Source: Haliotis asinina
Taxonomy: Eukaryota > Mollusca > Gastropoda > Lepetellida > Haliotidae
Direction: 5' to 3'
NCBI RefSeq assembly: GCF_037392515.1
Contig: NC_090288.1
Coordinates: forward strand, 15,780,969 to 15,844,968
Length of the DNA stretch: 64,000 nucleotides
The notes under the pieces: generated by a model
What the model was told of the DNA's origin: nothing
The model's database searches: none
Seen by the model: only the letters and a program-made list of their open reading frames with translations
Program-made: the position numbers and the translations under genes
Shown here: positions 12,238-22,869 of the stretch, piece after piece
How positions within the stretch are numbered: the first letter of the stretch is position 1
How the letters are laid out: the number at the start of each line of letters is the position of its first letter

Positions 12238-13111
12238 CTGGAACAGGACACAGAAATTGTACCAGACATAATATAAGATGATATTAAATAGAATCACATG
12301 ATGGACAGATTCACTTAGCTGAAAATCAGTATTGCAAGACACTATTTCATTTCACCATTTCAACAATTCCAAACACTTACTGCTACTTACATATGTACAG
12401 GACAAAATGAAGTAACATGGGTCATCTTTTTCACTGACAAATGGTGTGATATACACAACATAAGTCAATGAGAAATAATCACATTTAGCATATTTCCATT
12501 TAGTCTAAAAAGGGTTTCTCCAGGTTCCTCATGAGAAATAAGATCTTTCCTTTACATTGTCTGTTTGTCAATGTTTTTGATTTTCACACCCATGGCTTTC
12601 TTTTATTTATGTTATACATGCATTTTGACGCCCAAAATAGACCCTTTAGTTCTGGGGGATGTTTCCTAATTTAAAGGAAGACTTATGATCCCTTGCACAT
12701 TTAAGGTAGAATAGACACTGCTGTGATTTTCCTCACAGGAAAGTGGTATAATATACTGAGATAAATGAGAATGCCATATGTGATATTTTGAAAGGTGTCT
12801 GTTTTTATGAGGAGAACCAAAAACGTAAGTTCAATGAGGAACCCAGAACAGAAACCTGAAACTTGAAAACAGTGAATCATAATGCTTATATCAAGATTAA
12901 TTGGCAGATATTAAGTGCAATTGTTTCAATTTCCATTCTCTGTCAACATAATTCTGCTTTTTCTGTCATATGCTTCTGTAGTAAATGATAACACAAAAGA
13001 TATTATCTAAGCATGCCCTATATATAGGATTAAGCAAATATTAATATGATTATCAAAACTAATGTTCTGTTTTCAGTATGTCATTGTCACTGAAAAAGAG
13101 AACCAACATAG

Positions 13112-13235
13112 ACGGTGACTGAGTATGGTTTTGTGTTGCTTCAACAATGGTAGCAAAATAATGGCAGGGGAATGCAGGAATAGGTTTCACACATTGCAAC
13201 CACATCAGGAATCCATCTGCTTAAGTGGTAGTAAT
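13112..13235 (-). mobile_element. Strongly decayed SINE-A copy
   Basis: gactgagtatggttttgtgt, aatggcaggggaatgcagga, ataggtttcacacattgcaa and ttaagtggtagtaatgctta follow SINE-A order but with many substitutions. Inside TUSC2 intron 1. Confidence 0.6.
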
Positions 13236-13640
13236 GCTTAGTTTTGAAATTACTACATTTGTTGGTTTAACTCTAATGTGTACAGCAAGTTAAAAATTAA
13301 TGTAGAATTCACAAATGCTTGAAAATATTGACTGAAATATTCCTTAAAAACACCAGTCATCAATATTCAGAATGATAATTGATTGTAAACATGGAAAACA
13401 GTTTTTCACCTTGAAATATACTTATCAGTGAACAAAATTCATAAAATTCAGCAACAGAAAATGTAATAAGGATACATGAAAAGGTTGAAAATCTTGGCTA
13501 GGTATACATAAACAATTTTTCACTATTCGTCACTTTGTCGGTTCAGTGTAAATGATCAGTTATGACCAACTAAAAGCAAACAGTGGAAAACTGTGTCAAC
13601 TGGCACTGAAGAAATAATCTGGATTAGACAGTATGCCGGA

Positions 13641-13667
13641 TTGTAGAGGTGACACTGTCACCTACAA
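13641..13667. other. Near-perfect palindrome
   Basis: ttgtagaggtgaca-c-tgtcacctacaa: 12-bp arms with one bulged base around a single centre base. The AGGTGA/TCACCT half-sites resemble an inverted nuclear-receptor type element, but this is resemblance only. Confidence 0.6.
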
Positions 13668-13924
13668 CTAGACCTGAAACAGTTTTGTCACTCACATATG
13701 CACTGTTGTATCATATGATCCTCTCAATTACTACATACTGAAGCAAGATTAACTTATCTTTGTCGGCAACCATGTAGTTTCAACACAGAATTAATGGATG
13801 GCAATACACATCCATCGGACTCCTTGCCATGCGCCGGATTAGACAGTGCTAATTACTATGTAAACACATATTTGTGCAACTCTTCATAACTTCTTTGAGA
13901 GGCATTTAGCGGTTGGTGTAGTGA

Positions 13925-14039
13925 GGAAGGATGACAATTTATGGATTATCACTTGCTTGATAACAGTATTACAACCTACATCGAAATGTCACTCTCATAG
14001 CAATAAAGAAGTTGTTCATCCATATATTGTCATCCTTCC
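13925..14039. mobile_element. Foldback MITE, family E copy 2
   Basis: Arms ggaaggatgacaatttatgg at the left and ccatatattgtcatccttcc at the right are inverted (19 of 20 pair). The interior agcaataaagaagttgttca matches the complement of the copy at 7570-7733. 115 bp, no coding. Lies in TUSC2 intron 1. Confidence 0.82.
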
Positions 14040-14991
14040 CTAACTCTTTTTATGCTGAGATCCGGAATTGACAACTGTCTGATTGCAGGGCCTTTAAATA
14101 ATGATAAATGGGACTGTGATTTTATGTTGGTGTTGACGACTTGCCAGACTGGACAGATGCCAGTTTTGACAGCTTCGACTTACGATTAGGACATCACATA
14201 TAACTGCCACACCCTGCAGTGATGCTGACATCATCCTTTAATGAAGTCAAAGTAAACAACTTTACAACTTTCAAGTCACATATCAACAGTTTAGGTTCAC
14301 CTAAAACACTCACTGTATGTTACTAACTCTGGGGAACCAACTACAAACCTTATTCACATCAACTGCCTCAGGAACATGCATCTTAATAAAAAATTCTTAT
14401 TCCTGTAAAGCATGTCAAATATTGTGCATGCAGATAGTAGGTCCTGGTGTAAAGTTTCATTAAGAATTCACAAATTTTCACTAGGTTTGGTCATTTACTG
14501 AACTAAAAATTAAAAACGTTCTAATGATACAAATTTGTTTAACAATACATCAGAGAATGTGTCAACAGTACCTTTACACAGTATGGACATTCTTGCAAAT
14601 ACTAGTTTAGAACAGCTGAATGAAGTAAGTGGCCGACATTTACACTTGTGAGTCTAAACTTTTGATGTGTTTTATATTTCCTTCATGACCGTTCATCAGT
14701 GATTTTGTTGAAAAGACAAGGGACCTTTTTGATGACCTTTTTCTTCAAGTTGTAAATGGACAATCTTGTTTCATTTTCAAAACAAATCTTCAAGACACTT
14801 TGTATGATAATCAATCAATCATCACGAAAACAATCTCATCTCTATACCTGTTTTACCCGCTGCGCAGTTGACGTAGGAGTTTAGAAATTACAGTGTCCGT
14901 AACGTATAATGCGCATCGGAGGGGATTGCATCCATGCATATCGATTGTTGAAAGACAATATGTAAAATAACACGTAGAATGGCAGACTAAC

Positions 14992-15128
14992 CTTTGTCTC
15001 GTGAGAACAAACGGCGATGGGCCCCTGTAGTTGGAAATATCTACTTTCTTCGTGTCCCCCTTCCTACCCCACATCCATGACACGGGTTGTGCGATCTTAC
15101 TGGCGATGGACGACGTTGTTTGGCCCAT
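14992..15128 (-). CDS. tusc2: TUSC2 (FUS1 family), exon 1 with start codon
   Basis: ATG at 15128-15126 begins MGQTTSSIASK, an N-myristoylation type start (Gly2, Ser6), as known for TUSC2. It continues through a basic linker (WGRKGDTKK) to GPSPFVLTRQ, matching the PFVFTR segment that precedes the family core. The exon ends at donor acaaag|gttagt. 137 bp, 45 codons plus two bases; it joins exon 2 to give TRQSSMFFDEDG. An upstream in-frame ATG at 15143 (MFRAK) is possible, but the Gly2 start is preferred because myristoylation needs it. The reading downstream of the donor is intron. The protein likely attaches to membranes through the acylated N-terminus; in animals it is mitochondrial. Gene partial: the 3' exon was not found. 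Confidence 0.93.
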
Positions 15129-15330
15129 TTTAGCACGGAACAACTATTCACATGCGGACTACAAGTCCTCTGTGACCTACACAACTTTTCACTAATCTAT
15201 CATTTGTTTCTGTTCCCCTCGACGATATTATTTACAACTGTCTGATGAGAATATATTCGCTCAGCTGCACCGGAACCGGATGTTTCCAGAAACATCTTTT
15301 CTTTGAAATTAGAGTTATTTCCCTTGTATC
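15129..15330 (-). promoter_or_regulatory. Likely TUSC2 promoter / 5' UTR with ETS-like sites
   Basis: Directly upstream of the TUSC2 start. Two adjacent ETS-type sites, accggaa and ccggatgtttcc, are at about 15269-15285, and a CAGCTG lies nearby. Promoter identity is inferred from position and these motifs; no TATA is evident. Confidence 0.45.
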
Positions 15331-15434
15331 GTAACAGGGCACCTGTTGGCGATCGCGATATATTATTTGTTGCCAAATATGTCTCTATTCAATAATTAAA
15401 AGGTGTGGAAACTGTCTGACATGGTGCTTATTGA

Positions 15435-15622
15435 TTGTTCGATCTTAAACATACTAATTTATCGACATCATAATGTTTCTGTCATTTTGGAGTGAATATG
15501 CGAGTTTTACGTCACTTGTACTTAGCTAGCACTATTCCAGTAAATATCACGGATGGGGATACCACAAATTCGTATTACACATTTGTTCGATCTTAAACAT
15601 ACTAATTTATCGACATCATAAT
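15435..15622. repeat. 40-bp perfect direct repeats flanking a SINE-A fragment
   Basis: The 40 bases at 15435-15474 (starting ttgttcgatcttaaacatac) recur exactly at 15583-15622. The 108 bp between hold a SINE-A body piece in minus orientation (gcgagttttacgtcacttgt, ctattccagtaaatatcacg, gataccacaaattcg). Either an unusually long target duplication or a duplication plus insertion. Confidence 0.85.
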
Positions 15623-15984
15623 TAGTTAGAGAACAATTAGTCTCTGATACGAACATAATTACAGAAACAAATCATGGAAAAAATATACTGAACACTAGCC
15701 CCGAGACTTGCCATTTTGTAGACTTGCGTGGGTTTTCATGGACATATTTGCTACAGTGTCTGTTTGACAGGCTATTACAATTAGTCTGAGGGGATTCTTT
15801 TATATATATCTACTCTTTACGGTCTTTGCATTTAATGTCGTTTAAGAAAGGCTCAGAACGGGAAGATTTAGATTAACGTATATGCTAAGATTTAGACCTT
15901 TAGACTCAGTTGTGGGTATTCGACATGTAGAAAGTTGGATATGTTTACAACCCAATGAAACTCAAGAGGTATATATGTACATAG

Positions 15985-16460
15985 GATATTTATATAGCGC
16001 ACATATCCACGCGCTAGTGCATGCTCATGGCGCTGATATTTTCCCCCTCCATCAGTGGATGTCAACCTCAACAGCACATCGTATTACCAATCTCAACTCC
16101 CTGGGGAGTATGCAACTCTTGCAGCCACTAGGCGCACCGAGCCATTGTGGCTTTCCCATCCTAACGAGGTACCCATTCATAGCTGGGTGGACTGGGATAC
16201 ACTGCACGTTGCTGTACCCGCAACAGGGTGTTTTCCCGTATTCATGTGACCACCATCTGATCGTAAACCCACGGGTTCGTGGGTTCTTTTAAGTGCACAG
16301 GGTTGTGTACTCTACACATTGGGGTTGTGACAACAATGAAAGAGTGCACACAAAGTTGGCTCCGAGGTTTTCTACACCCCGGTCAAAGGTGGGCTCGATC
16401 CCGACTCCTCAACCTGGCTGGATCACTGGCCTGGCGCCATAGCCAGCTCGCCCATTGCGG
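15985..16460. repeat. Interspersed repeat of the 'atttatatagcgcacat' type, with tRNA-like boxes
   Basis: atttatatagcgcacatatc, tcaactccctggggagtatg, gcagccactaggcgcaccga, cctaacgaggtacccattca and agctgggtggactgggatac form a series I remember as a dispersed repeat in marine invertebrates. At 16388 ggtgggctcgatcccgactc is B-box-like and starts a second tRNA-like segment. The open frames here (136 and 61-65 codons) are repeat-derived. Confidence 0.6.
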
Positions 16461-16839
16461 ATGAACGTAAAACATTATAGTGAAAACAATAAAAAAAACC
16501 CACCTGAATCTAAATTCGGTCGTGAATTGATAGGAGACTGATCCCTCTAATGCTTTACCCTTAAAAACTTCATATTGTTTTAAACTCGCAAATTACGTAC
16601 ATGAAAAGTATGTTGTTGTAGATAATACTATAATATGATCTATAGTTAATCACCGAACTTGACCAGGAAGTTCAGAAACCAGATAACCTCCCTTGAGTTA
16701 ATGTGGCTGTATCTGTTCAGTGTGAGGTAACCAATATAAATATATCAATTTGGTGTCACAGATATCCTGGCGCGTCATTCAGTACGATATCAGACATTTT
16801 AAGTAGTCCTGGTGATGTCAAGTGCTCAACGCCAATCAA

Positions 16840-16985
16840 ACTGACGTTTCATTTCACCAGACAATCCAGTGATCGACAGCATGAGCATCAATCTACGTAA
16901 ATGCTATACGGCATCTGTCAGCTAGGTCAGCGAACCTGACCACCCGATCCCGTTAGTTGTATCTTACGACAACAAGCATACCTAA
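16840..16985 (-). mobile_element. SINE-B copy, minus orientation, head part
   Basis: cagacaatccagtgatcgac, agcatgagcatcaatctacg, gaacctgaccacccgatccc, gttagttgtatcttacgaca. Good match to the other SINE-B copies; the tail part is missing or diverged. Confidence 0.85.
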
Positions 16986-17946
16986 CTTCTAACGGACTCT
17001 TAACAATGAAATATTTTAAGTCTAAAGTCGCTACATTCCTGAACGGATCGTCTGACATGCAGAGTTTATGGTCTCCCGTTCTACTTCAGACACAGAATGC
17101 GAGTTGTTATTCGTCTTGATCGTCGTTTTCGCTAGACTCCTGATGAGAAAGGCGCTCAGCAATGGAACCATTTAGCAATCGATTCAATTCGCGGACTTTT
17201 TACATGCGATGTCGCCACCACACATTTTCCATTTTCCCATTTCATTCCAGCGAATGGTTCAATCGGTTTAATTTCGATACCAATAACGAATACCACACCT
17301 CTTGAAAGAGAGTAGCATATCTTTGCTACACTATTCACGAAATAATCCTCGTTAAATATTCGTGTTTATGCTGTGTCAAATAGTTCACATTTGAGGTAGT
17401 ACAGACAATAAATATCAAACTAGAAATGGTGTACATGTATGTACCATAAAATTGGAGAGATGAAACACTGATCCTCATATGTATATATACGGTATCTATT
17501 TTTTTCTCTCACCATATATACATCACAGTTGTGTAGTTGTGTTTGAATGCATGCATATTTGTATAAAGGTTTTGAAATACGTTTACGACCCACGCCAGTC
17601 TATCATTTATTGGTGGCGCATCCGAGAGGTTTCCCTCTACACGTGACGTCTTGTAGTCGGTTTCAAGTGAAAGCTGCTCTCATTGATTAAAGGAAACTCT
17701 TACATGTGCTGTGGAAATGTACTAGTTCCTAATTTCAACCAGTGTAGGTGATGCGACATGAGAACATCATTCGCCAACACTCGTTCCTTTACGTAACCAT
17801 GTCCCGGAATAACACGAGGTGGTCACGGAAACGTGGTCATCCGCTTTTCAGTTGCAGAAGCTCGCATTCATCTGATATAATATCCTAAACTCATCCTATT
17901 TCTGTCTGTAACAGCGTTATTCGCGCCCTGTTTCAGTCCTTACAGC

Positions 17947-18035
17947 TAGGGGCGGTGGGGTAGCTCAAAGGTTAAAGCGTTCGCTCGTCACGCCGAAGAA
18001 CCGGGTTCGATTCATCATGGGTACATTGTGGCCCT
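17947..18035 (+). mobile_element. SINE-A head, plus orientation
   Basis: ggggcggtggggtagctcaa, aggttaaagcgttcgctcgt, cacgccgaagaaccgggttc, gattcatcatgggtacattg: the clearest tRNA-like head of family A in the window, with A box region (gtagctcaaaggtt) and B box (gggttcgattc). The sequence then runs straight into a minisatellite instead of the normal body. Confidence 0.88.
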
Positions 18036-18540
18036 TTCTCATCCTTTGCCGCCTATACACGCCCCATTCTCATCTCTTGCTGCCTATACACGCCCCATTC
18101 TCATCTCTTGCTCCCCATACACGCCCACTCTCATCTCTTGCCACCTATACACGCCCTTTCTCATCCCTTGCCGCCTATACACGCCCCATTCTCATATCTT
18201 GCTGCTTATACACGCCCATTCTCATCTCTTGCTGCCTATACACGCCCATTCTTGTGTCTTGCTGCCTATACACGCCCCATGCTCATCTATTGCTGCCTAC
18301 GCACGCCCCATTCTTATATCTTGCTACCTATACATGCCCATTCTCATCCCTCGTCCTATTTTTACCTCTTGCAGGCTGTGCGCGCCCCATTCTTTCCTCT
18401 TGCAGCCGAGAAGGGCTCCATTTCCATCTCTTACAGCCCCATGCTCATTTCTTGCACCGTGGACGCTTCATTCTTTTCTCCAGCACCTCAGACGTACCCT
18501 GTTCCCCTCTGATGCAGCTCCATGCTCATGTGACAAGTGA
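18036..18540 (+). repeat. 30-31-bp minisatellite, ~11 clear plus several degenerate units
   Basis: Unit of the form acgccccattctcatctctt then gctgcctatac. Unit starts at 18059, 18090, 18121, 18151, 18181, 18212, 18242, 18272, 18303 and 18334; after that it degenerates. The alternation of 30 and 31 bp leaves all three plus frames open (134-178 codons), so those frames are not evidence of protein. Confidence 0.93.
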
Positions 18541-18770
18541 AGGTCGGGGATAGAATACATTGGCCTTCAGTAACCCATACTTGTCGTAAGAGAAGATTAA
18601 CGAGATCGGGTGGTCAGGCTCGCTGACTTGGTTGACGCATGTCGGAGTCCCAGTTGAGCAAATCGATGGCCATGCTGTTGATCACTGGATTGTCTGGTCT
18701 CTATTGTTGACTGCTGCCATATGACTGGAATATTGCTGAGTGCGGCGTAAAACTAAACTCACTCACCCAT
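18541..18770 (+). mobile_element. SINE-B, nearly full length, with target duplication
   Basis: Head gtgaaggtcggggatagaat, then ggccttcagtaacccatact, tcgggtggtcaggctcgctg, ttgatcactggattgtctgg, and tail ggaatattgctgagtgcggc, gtaaaactaaactcactcac. Flanked by ccatgctcat on the left and ccatgctgat on the right, so it inserted inside the minisatellite. Confidence 0.92.
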
Positions 18771-18960
18771 GCTGATTTCTTGCAGCCTATAACACCTCAT
18801 TCGTGTCTCCAGCAACCCGTTCTCGTTTATACCTCCTATAGGTGCCCCAATCTCATTTGCAGTAGCCTATACGCGCCCGTTCCATTCTCACCGTTGGCAA
18901 TAAGTATGCACACCATTCTTATCTCTGGCAACTTAGACGTCCTCCATTCTCGCCCCAGTC
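18771..18960 (+). repeat. Degenerate continuation of the 30-bp minisatellite
   Basis: tttcttgcagcctataacac, gtagcctatacgcgcccgtt and ccattctcaccgttggca repeat the unit with more divergence than the part left of the SINE-B insertion. Confidence 0.7.
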
Positions 18961-19069
18961 TATAATCATTAAGTTTTCAGTTCTAAAGAGTTAAGAATCT
19001 TGACAGCTTCTAAATGATCAATATATTGTCCCACATATATTGTTTTTATTTAAACTTGTACATAGCCAC

Positions 19070-19149
19070 CAAGGTATATATTGTCCCTGATGGGGTATTA
19101 GTACTTTTTTAATAGTACTAATACCCCATCACGGACAATATATACCTTG
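19070..19149. other. Long hairpin, 36-bp arms with one mismatch
   Basis: Left arm 19070-19105 (caaggtatatattgtccctg and on to gtact), right arm 19114-19149 (agtactaataccccatcacg and on to accttg), 8-base loop tttttaat. Length suits either a tiny foldback MITE or a hairpin transcript. No homologue recognised. Confidence 0.9.
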
Positions 19150-19424
19150 ATGGGAGTTTTTAGCGTTACAAGTCCCTGTGGACTATATATTCGAATATAA
19201 ACATGAATATATCTGCGGAAGTGTTCTTTGACCCTGACAGCTTGAATTATACCACTGACAAGTCTCACTGTGACTCGTTATTTTTTTTTAAAAACAAATG
19301 TGGTTTGAACAATTTATGGCATGTTGGCGCCCACTCACCTGTACTACAGAAAAATGTAAGTTTGTAGACGTGACGTACAAGTGGGAGTTCATGAGACGGT
19401 GACTGCTGCAGGGGAACCGGGAAG

Positions 19425-19432
19425 TGACGTCA
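19425..19432. promoter_or_regulatory. Full CRE palindrome TGACGTCA
   Basis: gaagtgacgtcacgaatg contains the exact 8-bp CREB/ATF site. A half-type gacgtgacgtac lies 60 bp upstream. It stands about 750 bp before the candidate promoter at 20160. Confidence 0.5.
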
Positions 19433-20159
19433 CGAATGATTTATAATATATATTTCATATATGACAATATGTGTTTGGGGATTTTTTTCAAACGCTCCTT
19501 CGGTGTTGAAAGTGTGTATGGTGAGTGAAAACGGTACCAGTGAAATATTGCACCATGGAGAATTATTTTTCGCTATACATTCGTGTGTCTGGTTAATTTA
19601 ACTCTTTCCAGAGATAATCTACAACAATCTGGAAACCCAATCTAAAACATCTAAGTCTTTTTTAGCTAATCACCCCCCTTGTTAGTAAAGTATATATGTC
19701 TATATACCATCAGTGATTAAATCTCAATGTGGGATGACAAACGTACGTCTGTGACAAGTCTAGCTTACAGCAGTTTCTGAAAGTGACAATTTCTGGGCTC
19801 TTATGTATTAAATTTTATTAACTTTCGCTAAGAATCGTCTTTTCCTTCTGAAAATATGTCTGTTTCAGAAACTAGATGTGTCAGACTACGGTTCACATAT
19901 AACTATAATAATTCTCTAACTCACTGTCTGTCATGGTATATGTGTGTATACAACTATCGAAAAACAGAATAAATTCATACATTATTAGAAAGAACAACGT
20001 GTAAGATTAAAGTGCTTTCGTACTAATTTGACTGAGTCAACCTTCTTTTATTGTCGTTCATCCTAATGATTACATTTGGAGCAGTTGTGAACAAAGGCGT
20101 TTCTCAACACTTGGTTTGTTGTCACAAATATGTTTTGTTTGTTCGGGTCCAGTCATTAT

Positions 20160-20328
20160 TTGTTTGGAGCATGCGCAGATTCCCCGGAACTGTGTCAGGG
20201 TAATCCCAATGGCGGAGGATTGAATTCACCGAACGGATTCCCCCTCGTGTGTTTGTGACAAAAGCGGGTTTCTGTGAGATAAAATAATGGCGCATTTATT
20301 AGAAACAGGGTAGTCATAGCCACCAAAG
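20160..20328 (+). promoter_or_regulatory. Candidate promoter and non-coding first exon
   Basis: An NRF1-type site gcatgcgca is at 20169-20177, followed by CpG-containing sequence unlike its AT-rich surroundings. The stretch ends at a consensus donor, caccaaag|gtaagtc (exon end 20328). A short upstream frame ATG GCG CAT ... TAG (MAHLLETG) is at 20287-20313, so this would be a 5' UTR exon. It could serve the plus-strand exon at 56802, 36 kb on, or another gene. Inferred from motifs only. Confidence 0.38.
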
Positions 20329-22563
20329 GTAAGTCTTTCTTTAAATAGATATCCCAAATGACAATTTGTTTATAAACAGTCAATAACATGCATGTGACAG
20401 GTGGTTCGGAAGTTTGTCGTTTTCAAAAACAATGGACTCGCGCCATGTACAGATCTCGTCCACGTGAAGTCCCTTGACTGTCAGACTACCTACACTTGCG
20501 TTTTTGCGGTCATCTCCGTGAGACGGAATCAGTGGCAGTGTCTCTTGTCTTTTCCTGTGTGTCGTCACACACACTAAGAGGTGACCGGGTTGTGTATTGC
20601 GGGCATGAGAAGTCGTAGATTCACACCATTCAATGAATCATTCTCAGTAGCTTCTAAGCCCTGTAATAGCTTCCTCCGACGAAGTGTGTTTCCGCCAATT
20701 TTGGAGCCAATAAAACTCTGTATGGTACTTAGGCGAGATAGCTGTCTTGAATACAAATCAGATATCGGAGATTAACTGTTATGTTAGCTGCAGTGATTGG
20801 TACTTGATGGAAAGATTAACAATGATTAATGATCATTTTGTTGACACTAATTTAAGGAGGTAATCTTCCCCGAATTTTTTAAAAACTTGTTAAAGTTGGG
20901 AAAGGTTTTCCTCTGCAGTGTTTTTATGTAAAATTTGAAATAATGATCCATGAACATTACAGCAGACGTTTGTATATTTTGAAAGTTTGAGAATTACACT
21001 AATTAGAATACACTTTAATCTCATGTTAGTACGTCTGATTTACAAATGTATATGTAGCTACAAATGTCAAAGAACAATTCCCAGTTAACAGTGCTTAAGA
21101 CATTTCATGATTTTTACTGATGTTGGCTTGTACGCCATGATGAAGACAAGTATGATAGTAATTGATTGATTCATGGTCACGCCAGAATGTGCCACATTTT
21201 TGTCGAATTGCCTTTTATTCTAAAAGTGGAACAGAATAAAATTCAACAAATCCTAAGGCCAAGCTGCCTAACTCTACACCAGCCAGTTTGTGTCATAAGA
21301 GTACTTGTAACCTTTGTCTGTTAGCTGTGATGTGGAAGGGTTGTTGCCAAAGGTCTTGTGACCTTTCTGCAGTACATCTGTATTCAATTATGGACCCCAT
21401 AATGTGTCCCAGGAAGAACATTCAGGGAATTCCCCTGCCATACTGGATAATGTCTCAGGAGGATGTAGATATGATGGAATCATGGGCAGAAAGTTCATCC
21501 CTAGTCCTGCTGTGATCATTGTATTACAGTGTCAAGACAGTTGGATTTGGTATGGTGTATGAAACTGAACCTTTGGGCTCTCAGTCATGCTAAAAGCTTT
21601 GCTGATTCTGTCGGCTTTAGTTTGACTTATGAATGTATGTGCTCTTGCAACTTTTTTTTGCAGTCAGTTCACATTGTTGATGAGAATGTGAAGGCCTTGG
21701 GAAGTTAGCCTATGTGTGCTAGGATTGAGATTTGGAGGCACTGTTGTCATTATGAGATTTTGACAGATTTGTACAGGGATGACATGATGAGATTTGTAAT
21801 CAGATTTTTAATGTGACCATGGAAAAAAAAAGTTTTTTCATGAAAGAATATGAGGTGGAGGGGAAGATTTTGTTTTCAGGCGATATGAGTCTGCCTCCCA
21901 GACCAAGGAAAATGAATTACATAGGAATGTAATTTGGCAGTCATAACAAACTCAAATGGACAACTAAGTTCAGATCACACTGATTGTAGTTTGTTAAACA
22001 CATTTATTTCCATAAAAATTGTAAAGCATGGCCTGAATGAATGAAACCGAGTTATATGTATTAGTGCATTTCAAGAACGTTTGTAATAAGTTGTTGTATT
22101 AGAATCTTGGCACCCTTGATTTAAAAAATCCTTTTAACCAAGGTATTACAATCATGCTCTTTTGACTTTCTTGGTAAATTCAAACACTGTACAAACTTTG
22201 CATTTTAAGTAGGGTGTGCTCTTAGTTACTGACCAGACATTATTATAATGAAACCTAAAGCAGAATCTATTATATGTTCTGCTTTAGAATTTCAAATGTA
22301 AGATTTGGTATCACATCTATATGTATAAATATCTATTACTCCAAGATAACTGGTCTCTGAGTAAGTATGTGTTTCATGGACGATGAGTCAGATGCGACAG
22401 ATCCTTTTCCTTCAGAGACACATATTTGATAAGAGGTGATTGGAAAGCCAATAATCACACAACTGTATGTTAAGAGCAGTGATATCTTAAGACACTTCTT
22501 AATATCATTTTGATTGTACTCATAGTGTTCTAACTTGTCTCCATGGATTTGAAATTGATGCGA
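20329..22563. other. No recognisable gene
   Basis: Intron-like or intergenic AT-rich DNA. Small frames at 20380-20775 and 21288-21515 show no domain and no paired splice sites. Confidence 0.5.
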
Positions 22564-22564
22564 T

Positions 22565-22863
22565 TATTTCAGTGAATCAACATTCACAGCACTTTTTCCC
22601 ACTTTCATGTCACCCATTGCGAAATGTTTTATAATTCTTGCTTCATTTTGACCCGATTGTTGAATGTAAATGAAGTCAGCATCATTCGTCAGGCCATGAT
22701 CAGGCGAGTCACTGCATGGATTCTCCCCTGTGAACGAAAACAGAAAATCAATAAGTGAATTAATAGCATCAATTTGTGGGGAGAGGCCATGGATGTTGGG
22801 ACTTAAGCAGCCTCTCTTAGCCGCCAGGGCTGCTTTTCTGCAGTATACCCTGTTGCTGTCCAT
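22565..22863 (-). CDS. Candidate terminal coding exon, unknown protein
   Basis: A 99-codon minus-strand frame ends at 22564. It contains a convincing acceptor, ctgttttcgttcacag|GGGAG, near 22728, after which the frame reads GENPCSDSPDHGLTNDAD, then FIYIQQSGQNEARIIKHF and AMGDMKVGKSAVNVDSLK before the stop. That part has mixed hydrophobic and charged residues and could be the last exon of a gene whose earlier exons are at higher coordinates. The upstream half (from MDSNRVYCRKAAL) may be intron. No family recognised, no clear AATAAA close by. It may equally be a chance frame. Confidence 0.25.
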
Positions 22864-22869
22864 GCTTCT

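Larger units (their letters stand above)
12238..14991 (-). other. TUSC2 intron 1
   Basis: A 2,754-bp intron between the two recognised exons (GT at 14991-14990, AG at 12239-12238). It contains a decayed SINE-A (13112-13235), a palindrome (13641-13667) and a foldback MITE (13925-14039). The rest shows nothing I recognise. Confidence 0.85.

Noticed and set aside
15882..16292. 136-codon frame as a gene
   Set aside because: Lies in a dispersed repeat with tRNA-like boxes; overlapping frames on the other strand and frame.
17947..18020. Functional tRNA gene
   Set aside because: A and B boxes are present, but the anticodon region and acceptor stem do not form a proper cloverleaf, and the same sequence is the head of a SINE family.
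18017..18553. 134-178-codon frames in all three plus frames
   Set aside because: All lie in the 30-31-bp minisatellite, whose unit lacks stop codons in any frame; no real protein would use three frames.
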